Assembly (NCBI GenBank): GCA_002500745.1
Contig: DLST01000018.1
Location: forward strand, 567,838-631,837
Reading direction: 5' to 3'
Source of the DNA: Sphingobacterium sp. UBA7855
Lineage (GTDB): Bacteria > Bacteroidota > Bacteroidia > Sphingobacteriales > Sphingobacteriaceae
DNA: 64,000 bases
Under the pieces are notes generated by a model that was given only the letters and a program-made list of their open reading frames with translations, had not been told where the DNA came from and made no database searches. The translations under genes and the position numbers were made by a program. Shown here one piece after another: positions 17,214-27,191 of the stretch; position 1 is the stretch's first letter; every line of letters begins with the position of its first letter.

Positions 17214-20200
17214 TTAAAATGAGAATGATAAATTGACACCCATTGTGCGGGTTGAAGGGAACTGGGCAATTTCTGCGCCTTTCTCAATGCCACTTGAATT
17301 TAGCGACCCAAACTCTGGGTCAAATGAAGGCCATTTGGTCATGACAAATAGATCTCTTCCGTACACCCCAATTGATGCGCGCTCAATTTTCAAACGTTCA
17401 ACAAAAGACTTCGGTAATGTATAGTCAAATCTGACCTCACGAAGCTTTATAAAGTCCGTGGAAAACGTATTTGATTCTATATTATCCCGGTTAAAATGTT
17501 TAGCATAATAATCTCCAGCAGACGCAACAACTGTATTCTTGCTGTAGCTTCCATCACTATTCTTCACAACACCATCGCCGATAATACCATTATATCGTCC
17601 CGGAATTGTCTTTTTTAATTTTCCCTCTTCCATCAATACGGCATGCGTCAAAGAATATCCCACTCCGCCGAATTGACCATCAAATAAGAAATTAAATCTA
17701 AATCCTTTGTATTTAAATTCATTCCCCCAACCAAATTTGGTCGTTGCGTTTGGATTACCGATATACATGTTCTGTTGGGACAATACAGGAAGTCCATTTT
17801 CGTAAACAATTTGGCCATCCTGATTCCGCTCATAACCAAGTCCATAAATATCACCAAATCGTTTACCGGGGATGGCCACAATCGATCCTCTGCTACCAAA
17901 CAACGTAGACAGCACTAATTCTCCTTGCAGATCTGCAGGTATAGAAATGACTTTCGAATCATAGCTCGTTAAATTTCCATACATATTCCAATTTAACCCA
18001 TCTTTCTTCTTCATGATATCGCCAGAAAGCGCAATCTCTATCCCCTTATTACGTACCTCTCCAGCATTCGTAATTTGATTCCTGAAACCACTTGAAGGAT
18101 CTACTGGAGATTCAATAATCTGATCAAATGTAGAATTTGAATACACGGTGAGATCCAGCTTGAGCCTATCTCTGAACATTCTAAAATCTGTCCCCAATTC
18201 GTAGGAACGTGTACTTTCAAAGGTCAGATTTTCAGCTGGAACGGTAGTTGGATTCGTAAGCCCCCCCGTAGTCCCCTCAACACTACGGTAGCCATAAGAA
18301 TTTAGATACGGACGTGTACCCCCGCTCCCGACTTGAGCAAAAGACGCTCTTACTTTCCAAAAATTTATCGCTTTTGGCAGGTTTAGCAACTGGGAAATAA
18401 CAAAACTTGTATTGAGCGAAGGGTATACAAATGGCCTAACTTCGTTTCGTTTTGGAGAAGCTAATGTACTCGCCCAATCGATACGATTCGTGGCGTCGAC
18501 AAAAATCACATCCTTATAGCTATAATTTAATAAGGCATATAAACTATTGACCGCATTTTCTAAGCGATTGGGTAAGTATACGACTTTTTCCCTAGCATTT
18601 GCAAAACTATACTGATTCGGATAGATCAGGCTGTTAGCGTAAGCATCATCTTTAATATACTTATTGTGCATCAATGAACCACCAACAGACGCACCAAATT
18701 TATGTTGAGTGTTACGCTGATTGTTATATTGCAATAAAAAGTCCGAGGTAATTTCTTGGTTGTTAACTGATTGCTCCCTGTAATAGCCATAAGCGTACTT
18801 ATAGGTATCAAATGGTCTCGATTGTTTGCGCTTATCATAGCTCCAATCGATTCCCGTCCGCACCATTAAGTTCAACTCTTTATTGAATCTATAATCGGCC
18901 TGTAAATTTCCAATAATATTGTTTTTATCCTGCGCATTGATCATATCATAAGATATGGTTCTTGGATTATCCAACAGGTTAGAAAACGGAGTCATCTGTT
19001 CAATACCTTCCTTTCCTGGAATCCAATTCTGCTCTAGCCAAGCCGCATTCACATTCGGTACAATACCGCGTACAAAATACATGTAACTTTGGTTGTTATA
19101 CCCGCTGTTTGGCAAATTATCCGACCCTCTATTATTGAAATTAATTTTTGTTGAAAGACTCAACTTATCCGTAATCTTATTATTGAACTGCATCGCGATG
19201 GTATTCCTATTATAGCCCATGTTGGGAATAATCCATTTATTCGTCACATTCGTATAAGAAAACCTTGAGCTGGTCTTTTCGGTGGCACCAGAAATACTGA
19301 TCGAATTGGTAGACGTGAGCTCCGTTTGGAAAAGATCCTTTCGGTTGTTTTCATAGGGTCTCCACAATGTCCGCTCCGGAGGTGTCAAACGGTAAAAATT
19401 CGGGTCGTACTGATAGTAATATTGTCCATCAAATTTGGGGCCCCATGCAGATGAAGTGCTGAAAGTACTTGCCCCATCCTCTGACTGTCCATAGGAATAA
19501 TAAAGATCCTGATCAACAGCACCCTGACCATATTCATATTGATAGTCAGGCCATCGATTAATCGTACCTATCGCCGTATTCGAATTAACCGATATACCAA
19601 TCCCTTTCTTAGAACCTTTCCCTTTTTTTGTCGTAATAATCACGGCGCCATGGGCACCACGGGCACCGTAGAGTGCTGAGGCACCAGGTCCTTTCAGTAC
19701 AGAAACGGATTCGATATCATCCGGATTAATATCCGCCAATGATGTTCCAAAATCTACAGGAGAATCACTATCCAAGTAATTCGAATTACCATTACCAGTC
19801 ATCCGTGCACTTGCCCCCATGACAACCCCATCCACAACAATCAATGCGGAATTGTCACCTGTAAAAGATGTTTCCCCTCTTAGAATAATCTGATTGGATC
19901 CCAAAGGTCCCGCACCCGACTTTACCAAATTCAAACCAGCGACTTTTCCTGTGAGGGCATCTGTCCAGTTATTTGAAATTGCATTCGTCAATTCCTCGCC
20001 TTTGACCGTGCTTATGGAATAGCCAAGTGCCTTCTCTTCACGCTGTATGCCAAGTGCTGTCACAACGACTTCATTGAGCGCCTCCGATCTCGCACTCAGA
20101 GAAATTTTAGCATTCAATTGGGCAGACGAAAAAGTTTTCGTTTCAGCTTCATAACCGATCAGCTGAAAACGGATTGCTATTCCTGATTCAACTTCAATAT

Positions 20201-20465
20201 CGAAATTACCATTTCGGTCAGTCGCTCCTTTAACTACACCCGCTGCAAGAATTGATACGGATGCCAAAGGTTCTTTCGTCTGATTATCGACAACTTGCCC
20301 TTTTACTCTAATCTTGGTCTGCTTAACTGCATGCACAGCTTGATCAGATCCTAGTGAAGCCGCCATTGCCGTAAAATCCATATTACAGGCAATTGCTAGT
20401 GCTGCAAATAGCACTTTCGAGGAGGAGTGCCGCAGATTAATTTGGATAGGGTTAATACTAAACAT
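17214..20465 (-). CDS. SusC/RagA-type TonB-dependent outer-membrane transporter
   Basis: 1083 residues. After an N-terminal export region there is a carboxypeptidase-regulatory-like domain (about 50-130, RVKGQVVDNQTKEPLASVSI), then a plug domain beginning ALNEVVVTALGIQREEKALGYS with SVLKGPGASALYGARGAHGAVIITTKKG (about 258-285), and a beta-barrel ending in GVNLSFSF with the terminal Phe. No STN domain is seen, and there is no sigma/anti-sigma pair next to it. First gene of the susC-susD-DUF5689 operon; transports an unknown ligand with TonB energy. Confidence 0.95.
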   Translation of the reverse strand: MFSINPIQINLRHSSSKVLFAALAIACNMDFTAMAASLGSDQAVHAVKQTKIRVKGQVVDNQTKEPLASVSILAAGVVKGATDRNGNFDIEVESGIAIRFQLIGYEAETKTFSSAQLNAKISLSARSEALNEVVVTALGIQREEKALGYSISTVKGEELTNAISNNWTDALTGKVAGLNLVKSGAGPLGSNQIILRGETSFTGDNSALIVVDGVVMGASARMTGNGNSNYLDSDSPVDFGTSLADINPDDIESVSVLKGPGASALYGARGAHGAVIITTKKGKGSKKGIGISVNSNTAIGTINRWPDYQYEYGQGAVDQDLYYSYGQSEDGASTFSTSSAWGPKFDGQYYYQYDPNFYRLTPPERTLWRPYENNRKDLFQTELTSTNSISISGATEKTSSRFSYTNVTNKWIIPNMGYNRNTIAMQFNNKITDKLSLSTKINFNNRGSDNLPNSGYNNQSYMYFVRGIVPNVNAAWLEQNWIPGKEGIEQMTPFSNLLDNPRTISYDMINAQDKNNIIGNLQADYRFNKELNLMVRTGIDWSYDKRKQSRPFDTYKYAYGYYREQSVNNQEITSDFLLQYNNQRNTQHKFGASVGGSLMHNKYIKDDAYANSLIYPNQYSFANAREKVVYLPNRLENAVNSLYALLNYSYKDVIFVDATNRIDWASTLASPKRNEVRPFVYPSLNTSFVISQLLNLPKAINFWKVRASFAQVGSGGTRPYLNSYGYRSVEGTTGGLTNPTTVPAENLTFESTRSYELGTDFRMFRDRLKLDLTVYSNSTFDQIIESPVDPSSGFRNQITNAGEVRNKGIEIALSGDIMKKKDGLNWNMYGNLTSYDSKVISIPADLQGELVLSTLFGSRGSIVAIPGKRFGDIYGLGYERNQDGQIVYENGLPVLSQQNMYIGNPNATTKFGWGNEFKYKGFRFNFLFDGQFGGVGYSLTHAVLMEEGKLKKTIPGRYNGIIGDGVVKNSDGSYSKNTVVASAGDYYAKHFNRDNIESNTFSTDFIKLREVRFDYTLPKSFVERLKIERASIGVYGRDLFVMTKWPSFDPEFGSLNSSGIEKGAEIAQFPSTRTMGVNLSFSF

Positions 20466-20850
20466 AGTTATTGGTGTAAATTGTTAATTTTCAATTTGGC
20501 ACAAAAATATATCCCTAACAAAAAGTTTGCTTTAACTTAATGTTTTCTTTTTGTTAACAATTATTTCGAATAGCATTTCTTTTAACAACACTATTACGAT
20601 TTAAAATTTTACTAAAATGCCTTGAAGTCCACTAAAAAAGGATTTTCACACATTAGGCACGCTTTTGAAGCATTGTTTCCTTGGTTATCTTTTATTTTCA
20701 AATCGAAAATAATTAATAATACTTAAAAAACGAAATAAATCGAAATTATTTAAACATCGGAGTAAACAAAAAAATAGCCTAAAAAAAATGACCTTGAATC
20801 ATCTGAAAACTAATAGAATACAATAAAAAAACAGTAAAACCCCATAAAAC
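20466..20850. other. AT-rich gap upstream of susC without a recognisable gene
   Basis: About 385 bp between susC and the trmB terminator, rich in A and T runs and short inverted segments such as TCAAATCGAAAATAATT. No open frame or clear operator is visible. The susC promoter should be in its left part, but I cannot pick a convincing -33/-7 pair. Confidence 0.5.
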
Positions 20851-20880
20851 AAAAAAAGCCTAAACTTTCGTTTAGACTTT
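20851..20880 (-). terminator. Rho-independent terminator after trmB
   Basis: On the minus strand, AGTCTAAAC / GTTTAGGCT with a 4-base loop and one mismatch is followed by seven Ts, about 25 bp after the trmB stop codon. Confidence 0.8.
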
Positions 20881-20903
20881 CTATTTTGAAGTAAATTTAT
20901 TCG

Positions 20904-21560
20904 TTATCGTTTTTCAAAACTCCACTTCACATAGTTAATGTTCTTGTCATGCGCCAAATACTTCCGCTCGTAGTATGTTTTAATGGATAATACGTTATCC
21001 ACCAAGTCTGAATGGTAAAGATCCGTCGTTTCTTTATATTTTTTAAAGTTCTGTAGCTCAATCTGCTCCAGTGTGTAAGCATAGAAACCATCGTTATCTG
21101 TTTTCAAATTCATCATCCCCTCAGGTTTCATAATGATTTTATAACGATCTAAAAACTTTGGCCCTGTCAATCGTTTCTTTTCACGACTATCTTGCGGTTG
21201 CGGATCCGGAAAGGTAATCCAAATTTCATCAATTTCATTTTCAGCAAAATGTTCAAGAATAGTCTCAATTTGTATTCGAAGAAAAGCAACATTCCGAATG
21301 CCATCCTCCAAAGCTGTCTTGGCTCCACGCCAAATACGATTACCTTTAAAATCGATACCGATGAAATTTTTTTCCGGAAACAATCTTGCTAGATTAACAG
21401 TGTACTCACCTTTACCACAAGCAAGCTCCAAAACAACCGGATTATTGTTACCAAATTGCTTCTCAGCCCATTTTCCTTTATATTCTTTGCCTGCGTCCAG
21501 TTGAATTACATTTTCAAAAGTAGCAACTTCAGCAAATTTACGTAGTTTGTCCTTTCCCAT
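20904..21560 (-). CDS. trmB: tRNA (guanine-N7-)-methyltransferase
   Basis: 218 residues from the ATG at 21560; an in-frame TTG two codons upstream is less likely. TrmB methylates G46 of tRNA with S-adenosylmethionine. The SAM motif LELACGKGEYTVNLA (about 47-61), IGIDFKGNRIW and the substrate motif ITFPDPQPQDSREKKRL (about 116-132) are present. Single gene with its own terminator, divergent from GDP-fucose synthase. Confidence 0.95.
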   Translation of the reverse strand: MGKDKLRKFAEVATFENVIQLDAGKEYKGKWAEKQFGNNNPVVLELACGKGEYTVNLARLFPEKNFIGIDFKGNRIWRGAKTALEDGIRNVAFLRIQIETILEHFAENEIDEIWITFPDPQPQDSREKKRLTGPKFLDRYKIIMKPEGMMNLKTDNDGFYAYTLEQIELQNFKKYKETTDLYHSDLVDNVLSIKTYYERKYLAHDKNINYVKWSFEKR

Positions 21561-21713
21561 TTTCAATAAATATCCCGCAAAAATAACCTTATATTCCCGC
21601 TTAAAAAAATAAATCTTATCCTAGGAAACATACCATTGATTGGCGAAAAATCATGAAGCCAATAGACTAAAGAGAGAGCAATCAATAAATCACTTTCATA
21701 CGGGCGATTTATA

Positions 21714-21744
21714 TTGCATATAAAAAGCAATTTATCTAAGTTTG
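21714..21744 (+). promoter_or_regulatory. Promoter of the GDP-L-fucose synthase gene (repeated extended type)
   Basis: TTGCATATAAA begins at 21714 and TAAGTTTG ends at 21744, with a 20-bp spacer after the TTG. The start codon is 20 bp downstream. The whole 31-bp element is almost identical to the promoters of the DUF4293 gene (47650-47680) and murF (52533-52563). Confidence 0.85.
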
Positions 21745-21763
21745 CAAAACTCAATAACTTATC

Positions 21764-22687
21764 GTGGAAAAAGGCGCTAAAATTTACGTAGCAGGCCATC
21801 GAGGAATGGTCGGATCAGCAATACATCGCAAATTAATAGAACTGGGATACAGCAACATCGTTACTAGGACATCTCAAGAATTAGATCTGCGCAATCAACA
21901 AGCAGTAGCTGACTTTTTCAAGGAAGAAAGACCTGATTATGTTTTTCTCGCTGCCGCTAAGGTTGGTGGGATTATGGCTAACAATACCTATCGCGCTGAT
22001 TTTATCTACGAAAATATAGCCATTCAAAATAACGTCATCAAATCATCCTACGACAATAATATTAAAAAGTTAATGTTCTTAGGATCCAGCTGTATCTATC
22101 CAAAGATGGCCCCCCAGCCTTTAAAAGAAGACATGTTGCTAACAGGCACCCTAGAGCCGACGAATGAACCCTATGCAATCGCCAAAATTGCAGGTATAAA
22201 AATGGCAGAAGCATTCCGGGATCAATACGGCTGCAATTATATATCCGTAATGCCAACAAATCTTTACGGAATTAACGACAATTACCATCCGCAAAATTCA
22301 CATGTGTTACCGGCGTTGATTAGAAGATTTCATGAAGCGAAAGCCAATAACTTAGATGAGGTTGTTATCTGGGGTACAGGAACACCTTTAAGAGAATTTC
22401 TATTCTCTGATGACCTAGCAGACGCTTGTGTCTTCTTAATGAATCATTACAACGAAAAGCAATTTGTAAATATCGGTATAGGTGAAGATATAAGTATAAA
22501 GGATCTCGCAGAAATGATTAAAGATGTAATTGGGTACACAGGTAATATTACTTTCGACAGTTCCAAACCCGATGGTACACCGCGCAAGCTCATGGATGTA
22601 TCAAAGCTACATGCACTCGGATGGAAGCACAGAGTCAACCTTCGGGAGGGTATTCAACTCGCTTACACTGATTTTTTGCAAAAATAA
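21764..22687 (+). CDS. fcl: GDP-L-fucose synthase
   Basis: 307 residues from a GTG start, chosen because the protein reaches the Rossmann motif [12 protein letters not shown] (about 9-20) directly after it and the promoter lies just upstream. Serine GSSCIYPK (about 107-114) and YAIAK (about 136-140) form the catalytic set, and [29 protein letters not shown] is typical of the family. The enzyme epimerises and reduces GDP-4-keto-6-deoxymannose to GDP-L-fucose. Its usual partner gmd is not in the window, and it is 9 kb from the glycosyltransferase cluster. Confidence 0.95.
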   Translation: MEKGAKIYVAGHRGMVGSAIHRKLIELGYSNIVTRTSQELDLRNQQAVADFFKEERPDYVFLAAAKVGGIMANNTYRADFIYENIAIQNNVIKSSYDNNIKKLMFLGSSCIYPKMAPQPLKEDMLLTGTLEPTNEPYAIAKIAGIKMAEAFRDQYGCNYISVMPTNLYGINDNYHPQNSHVLPALIRRFHEAKANNLDEVVIWGTGTPLREFLFSDDLADACVFLMNHYNEKQFVNIGIGEDISIKDLAEMIKDVIGYTGNITFDSSKPDGTPRKLMDVSKLHALGWKHRVNLREGIQLAYTDFLQK

Positions 22688-22715
22688 GTCGCCAAATAGC
22701 AAAAATAACACCTCA

Positions 22716-23219
22716 TTAATAAGTCTCACTATAAGAAGGAATGCCGTATTCATTGACTTCATCGTTTATCGCTGAATTTTGCGCTTGAGCAAATTTATTC
22801 TTTTTCTTCTTTTTAGGTCGAATAAAACTCGTTAACTTTCCAATAAGACCACTAATCTTATCTTGATTGATTTGGCCTACTGCACGTTCTGATAACAGCA
22901 ACATGAGCGCCTTTTTAACAACACCTGTATTTTTTAGAAACAATCTGTTCATTACAAAGGGTACCCCGATACGTAAAATCTTTGTTAACCAATCAGAATC
23001 TGGATTATTACTCTTAGCAAACATCTGCTGTATAATATTCGCGCCAGGGATATTATTTTTCAAAGTATTGAAAAAACGGATGGGGGCCTCTATTTTATTA
23101 TTAAGCAAAGTAAACTGAGCCTTTAGGTAGATTTCCTGCTCGTTCTTTAATGTTTTTAATCGCAATATTTCAGCTTTAAGTTCCTGTAAATTACGTATTT
23201 TGGTCTGTTTATTGTTCAT
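22716..23219 (-). CDS. Unknown basic protein downstream of a holin-like membrane protein
   Basis: 167 residues from the ATG at 23219, chosen because a longer frame would run deep into the upstream gene; this start overlaps the end of that gene by 11 bp. An N-terminal coiled-coil-like helix (LQELKAEILRLKTLKNEQEIYLKAQF) is followed by a middle part with short hydrophobic helices (VPFVMNRLFL, KKALMLLLSERAV) and a Lys-rich RPKKKKKNK stretch. I do not recognise the family. The overlap suggests it works with the membrane protein, possibly at the cell envelope. Confidence 0.7.
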   Translation of the reverse strand: MNNKQTKIRNLQELKAEILRLKTLKNEQEIYLKAQFTLLNNKIEAPIRFFNTLKNNIPGANIIQQMFAKSNNPDSDWLTKILRIGVPFVMNRLFLKNTGVVKKALMLLLSERAVGQINQDKISGLIGKLTSFIRPKKKKKNKFAQAQNSAINDEVNEYGIPSYSETY

Positions 23220-23628
23220 TTGTAGCCCTTTCTCTATCAAATTTTTCTTTACGTATTTCTTCCTCTTCTTCTTCAATTTCATCGTTCCATTTAGCCAAAA
23301 AACGTCGAATGGAAAGATCCATAAATTTTGATTCCAGCATAGGCTCAAAAACCCGTATTAAGATAATGATCACTAAAAAGATACCCGCTGTTGCCAAAAA
23401 ACCCAATGAATAACTGCCCAATAACTCACCGAGCCAAAAACCTAACGCTAAACATAAGAAAAACAGAACAAATAAGCTAAAAATAAGCTTAGTTGCATCC
23501 ACCACTAAGCTCGCAATTAAACGAGAAGAACGTTCAATGGTTTTTAATTTGACAAGTTTAAATTGGGAGTCAATATACTCCTTGGTCTTTTGAAACGTAC
23601 CACTAAGTGAAAATTTTTCTTCTTCCAT
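23209..23628 (-). CDS. Small membrane protein, holin-superfamily-III / YqjE-like
   Basis: 139 residues. An amphipathic start is followed by two membrane helices (about 50-72 and 78-96) separated by the short GELLGSYSLG turn, and a charged C-terminal tail rich in Glu and Arg. This layout matches the Holin-X/YqjE-type proteins, which in non-phage settings are usually chromosomal envelope or stress proteins, not lysis proteins. It overlaps the next gene by 11 bp and lies 185 bp downstream of the YtxH gene. Confidence 0.7.
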   Translation of the reverse strand: MEEEKFSLSGTFQKTKEYIDSQFKLVKLKTIERSSRLIASLVVDATKLIFSLFVLFFLCLALGFWLGELLGSYSLGFLATAGIFLVIIILIRVFEPMLESKFMDLSIRRFLAKWNDEIEEEEEEIRKEKFDRERATNEQ

Positions 23629-23813
23629 GCATTTAAAATTTATTCAGGCTACTTCAGCCCATAACGAAAAAAACGAAAACGCTGTATCTGATTACCGCAG
23701 CACAGCACTACTCTATACTTATAAAGAGCGTGCAGTTATCGTAAACAGCTATGTCGCGAAATAGCCTGATAATATGTACTCTACACCAATTATTCTTTTG
23801 AATAATCTGCAAA

Positions 23814-24083
23814 TTAGGCATGTTCGATGATATCATCATCCAGCACATCTTCTGCCTGATTCAACTTACCTTTCAATGTAGAAACAATTTTCTCTTTAAA
23901 ATCATTCAACTGATCAAATTGCTCCTCCGCTCTTTCCCGAATAGCATCACTCAAATCGCTCAATGAATCATTTATTTTATCTCTTGTATCTGATCCCTTG
24001 TCTGGAGCAAACAAAACTCCCAAAGCGGCACCCGCGGCAAGACCGGCTAACAACGCCAAAGCTACTTTACTTGTGTCATTCAT
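23814..24083 (-). CDS. YtxH-like envelope/stress protein
   Basis: 89 residues with one N-terminal membrane helix (VALALLAGLAAGAALGVLFAP) followed directly by DKGSDTRDKINDSLSDL and further charged amphipathic helices. The GxxxGxxLGxLFAPxxG start is the YtxH signature. YtxH proteins are associated with general stress in Bacillus; their function here is unknown. It appears to head the group with the holin-like and coiled-coil proteins. Confidence 0.85.
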   Translation of the reverse strand: MNDTSKVALALLAGLAAGAALGVLFAPDKGSDTRDKINDSLSDLSDAIRERAEEQFDQLNDFKEKIVSTLKGKLNQAEDVLDDDIIEHA

Positions 24084-24317
24084 TTCTTTTTGTTTTAAAG
24101 TTCTAATTCTATTAAGACGAATATAGTCCTCGTTAATAATACAATTATCAAAGCAAATCGTTTGCCAAACAATGCTTTTTATCTATTATTAATAGGGGAC
24201 TATATGAACAATATAATGATTTTTTTGGTAATCTTATATCTGATATCAATATTTCACCCCACAATTACTAACTTACTCAATTTTTTAGTATCTTTAAATC
24301 AATCGATTATAAAAATT

Positions 24318-25862
24318 ATGCTAAATAAGACCTATTGCAGCGCCGTCTATGGGATAAATGCCTGCACAATTACCGTTGAGGTAATCGTATCTACTGGCCT
24401 TCATTATTATATCGTCGGCCTGCCTGACAATGCCGTTAAAGAAAGCTTAAGACGCATCGAAAGTGCCATTAATTCCTGTCAACTTCACATGCCTCGCCAA
24501 AAGATCGTTGTCAACTTGGCACCCGCAGATATTCGTAAAGAAGGTTCAAGTTACGACTTATCAATCGCAATCGGCATATTAGCATCTTCTGGGCAGATTA
24601 CAAATATCCATCTGGAAGACTATCTTATTTTAGGCGAACTATCGTTAGACGGAAGTATTAAACCCATACGTGGTGTTCTACCAATTGCATTACAGGCGCG
24701 CAAAGAAGGATTTAAAGGAATAATATTACCTAGATCCAATGCAAAAGAGGCAGCTATAGTCACTGAAATCGATGTTATTGGTGTAGAAAATCTGACCCAA
24801 GTAGTGGGATTCCTCAATAATACAGTAACAATCGAGCCTACAAAAGTTAACATACAAACGTTTTTCCAGGATGATACGGCCATTTACGATGTCGATTTCT
24901 CTGATGTACAAGGACAGGAGAATATCAAACGAGCGCTGGAAATCGCAGCAGCCGGTGGACATAATCTTATTTTAATAGGTCCGCCAGGCGCAGGAAAAAC
25001 CATGTTGGCAAAAAGACTACCAACGATCCTTCCCCCGCTCAATATGGACGAATCGCTAGAAACGACCAAAATACACTCTGTCTCTGGAAATCTAAAGGCG
25101 AAAGACTCTCTCGTCACTGCACGGCCTTTTCGCTCTCCGCATCATACAATATCCGATGTAGCCATGGTAGGGGGCGGCTCAAATCCATTGCCGGGTGAAA
25201 TTTCTTTATCTCATCATGGCGTATTATTCCTTGACGAATTGCCAGAATTTAAACGGAGTGTCCTCGAAGTCATGCGTCAGCCGCTGGAATCCCGTCAAAT
25301 TACGATATCAAGGGCTAAACTTACCGTCGAGTATCCCGCAAGTTTTATGCTGATTGCTGCCATGAACCCTTGCCCCTGTGGATATTTCAATCACCCAGAG
25401 AAAGAATGCATCTGCGGCACTAACACCGTGCAGCGTTATCTAAGCAAAATATCAGGGCCACTTTTAGACCGTATAGACCTGCACATCGAAGTCACCCCCG
25501 TGCTATTTGACGAACTGAGTAAGACACGCTCTGTAGATGATAGCCGTACGGTGCGCCGTCGGGTCATTCAGACACGCGAAATCCAGAAAGAACGTTTTAA
25601 ATCCTTCCCAAACGTACATTGTAATGCGCAAATGAGTACCCGATTAACGCGAGAAATATGTCAGATTGATGAAGCCGGAAGGAAATTGCTCAAAACTGCA
25701 ATTGAGCGTCTAAGCCTATCCGCAAGAGCATACGATAGAATACTGAAGGTTGCCCGCACAATCGCCGATATGGAAAATAGCGCTACAATCGACAACCACC
25801 ATATTGCTGAAGCTATCCAATACAGAAATTTAGATCGGGAAACCTGGAACGGAAAATTTTAG
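24318..25862 (+). CDS. YifB/ComM-family Mg-chelatase-like AAA+ ATPase
   Basis: 514 residues from the ATG at 24318; a longer frame upstream adds only an unrelated hydrophobic stretch. The N-terminal ChlI-like domain (about 1-165, with [27 protein letters not shown]) precedes the AAA+ core with Walker A GPPGAGKT (about 221-228) and Walker [10 protein letters not shown] (about 302-310), then a cysteine-containing insertion and a C-terminal helical domain. ComM acts as a helicase in branch migration during natural transformation. The gene overlaps the convergent rhomboid gene by 4 bp. Confidence 0.92.
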   Translation: MLNKTYCSAVYGINACTITVEVIVSTGLHYYIVGLPDNAVKESLRRIESAINSCQLHMPRQKIVVNLAPADIRKEGSSYDLSIAIGILASSGQITNIHLEDYLILGELSLDGSIKPIRGVLPIALQARKEGFKGIILPRSNAKEAAIVTEIDVIGVENLTQVVGFLNNTVTIEPTKVNIQTFFQDDTAIYDVDFSDVQGQENIKRALEIAAAGGHNLILIGPPGAGKTMLAKRLPTILPPLNMDESLETTKIHSVSGNLKAKDSLVTARPFRSPHHTISDVAMVGGGSNPLPGEISLSHHGVLFLDELPEFKRSVLEVMRQPLESRQITISRAKLTVEYPASFMLIAAMNPCPCGYFNHPEKECICGTNTVQRYLSKISGPLLDRIDLHIEVTPVLFDELSKTRSVDDSRTVRRRVIQTREIQKERFKSFPNVHCNAQMSTRLTREICQIDEAGRKLLKTAIERLSLSARAYDRILKVARTIADMENSATIDNHHIAEAIQYRNLDRETWNGKF

Positions 25863-26482
25863 AACTGTGCCAGACAATGTTTGACAACCCAAGGAAAACA
25901 GATGATCGTCAGGATTAGTCCCGACAGCGCACCAAAGAAATGAGCATCGTGATTAATACCGTCATGTCCCTTCTTGGAGGCCCATACACAATAACCTAAA
26001 AACAGAAATGCAAATAAGTAAGCTGGCATTGGAATAATCATCATAACCCCAATGGTCACCTTAGGATCGAAAAGAATATAACTAAACAGCACCGCACAGA
26101 TAGCACCTGAAGCACCCAAGCTATAGTAACCTGGATTATTTTTCTGCTGTACGATCGTTGGTATATCGCTCAGAATCAAGCTGCCTACATAAATAACAGC
26201 AAATAAGATATGACCAAAGGGACTTGCAGCAGCAAGTATACCTTCTAAACCAAATCCAAAATAGTAAAAAGTAAGCATATTAAACAGCAGATGTCCCCAA
26301 TCCTTGTGTACAAAACCACTGGTCAGGATCGTAAAGACATTGCGGTTGCGGGCAATACTGTAGGGATGCAACATCAGTTTGCCGAAAAGTTGTTCGTGTG
26401 AAAAAGTATAGACGCTAATGGCGATCGTAAAAAAAAAGATAATACTCGCAACAGGCGTTTCTGTTAAATAAGTTAATAGCAT
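25859..26482 (-). CDS. Rhomboid family intramembrane serine protease
   Basis: 207 residues with about six membrane segments. The catalytic dyad is visible: GASGA with S125 and a later AHFFGALSG with H181. The [11 protein letters not shown] motif (about 59-69) before them is also family-typical. Rhomboids cleave within or near membrane segments of other proteins. It starts 8 bp after the LUD-domain gene, as part of a run that begins at rsfS. Confidence 0.92.
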   Translation of the reverse strand: MLLTYLTETPVASIIFFFTIAISVYTFSHEQLFGKLMLHPYSIARNRNVFTILTSGFVHKDWGHLLFNMLTFYYFGFGLEGILAAASPFGHILFAVIYVGSLILSDIPTIVQQKNNPGYYSLGASGAICAVLFSYILFDPKVTIGVMMIIPMPAYLFAFLFLGYCVWASKKGHDGINHDAHFFGALSGLILTIICFPWVVKHCLAQF

Positions 26483-26490
26483 AATAATTT

Positions 26491-27138
26491 CTAGAATCGA
26501 TCCTCTAAAAGTAAAACATAAAGTTCTTTTGGGCCATGTGCTCCCAAAACCAACCTCTTCTCAATATCAGCCGTTCTGGACGGACCAGTAATGGTAGAGA
26601 TCATTGTCGGAATCTCCTGACCGTAACGCTTCTGCATATAAGCCAAAGCATCTTTCAAATCCCAGACCAATTGCGAAGCCTTGGCAACGACAATATGAAT
26701 GGGGGGATATATACTCAGCCGACGTCCGGAAGCATTTGCATTACTCACCATAACACTTCCATTACGAGCTATTAAAGCCTCACAGGAGGTGATACTGGCA
26801 TTTGCCAATTCAAAATCCTTCTCTGTTTTCAAAAAGGGAAAACCATAAGGACTGAGTAAATTCTGAATACCTTGTTCCCAAGCATAGATATTTTTAATGC
26901 TATTTACTTCGGTCAACGAAATCAAATTTTCAATCAGACCAATCTCGCCATCACAATATAGAAATTTGCCTCCCGCAGCGGTCAATTCACGCACAAAAAC
27001 AAGATCCACTAATTCATCTTCATCATGGTAAAGAGCAGTTTCCTTAAAGTTCGGATGGGGATTATCATTTTTTTGTAGTAATGCCTGACGTACCCGTTTT
27101 AACATTACCTCCTTTGCAGTTGCGTTCTTCACGTTCAT
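26491..27138 (-). CDS. LUD domain (LutC/YkgG-like) protein
   Basis: 215 residues from the ATG at 27138. The upstream in-frame ATG at 27171 lies inside the ftsH terminator hairpin and is rejected. The C-terminal half (SVMVSNANASGRRLSIYPPIHIVVAKASQLV, then ISTITGPSRTADIEKRLVLGAHGPKELYVLLL) matches the LUD domain of LutC, part of the LutABC lactate oxidation system. LutA and LutB are not here; in Bacteroidota a lone LUD gene next to ftsH is common and its role is unclear. A TATATTTG element at 27143-27150 on this strand is very close to the start. Confidence 0.85.
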   Translation of the reverse strand: MNVKNATAKEVMLKRVRQALLQKNDNPHPNFKETALYHDEDELVDLVFVRELTAAGGKFLYCDGEIGLIENLISLTEVNSIKNIYAWEQGIQNLLSPYGFPFLKTEKDFELANASITSCEALIARNGSVMVSNANASGRRLSIYPPIHIVVAKASQLVWDLKDALAYMQKRYGQEIPTMISTITGPSRTADIEKRLVLGAHGPKELYVLLLEDRF

Positions 27139-27154
27139 GGCGCAAATATATAAA

Positions 27155-27182
27155 TGCAGCGCTAGAATCATCTAGCGCTGCA
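27155..27182 (-). terminator. Perfect 12-bp hairpin after ftsH
   Basis: TGCAGCGCTAGA / TCTAGCGCTGCA with a 4-base loop, starting 10 bp after the ftsH stop codon and followed on the minus strand by TTTATATATTTG. It separates ftsH from the LUD gene, so the latter probably has its own promoter. Confidence 0.75.
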
Positions 27183-27191
27183 ACATTCAAA

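Noticed and set aside
23209..23628. Phage holin and hence prophage remnant
   Set aside because: The holin-like protein is of the YqjE/Holin-X type that occurs in ordinary chromosomal envelope gene groups; no lysin or phage structural gene is nearby.
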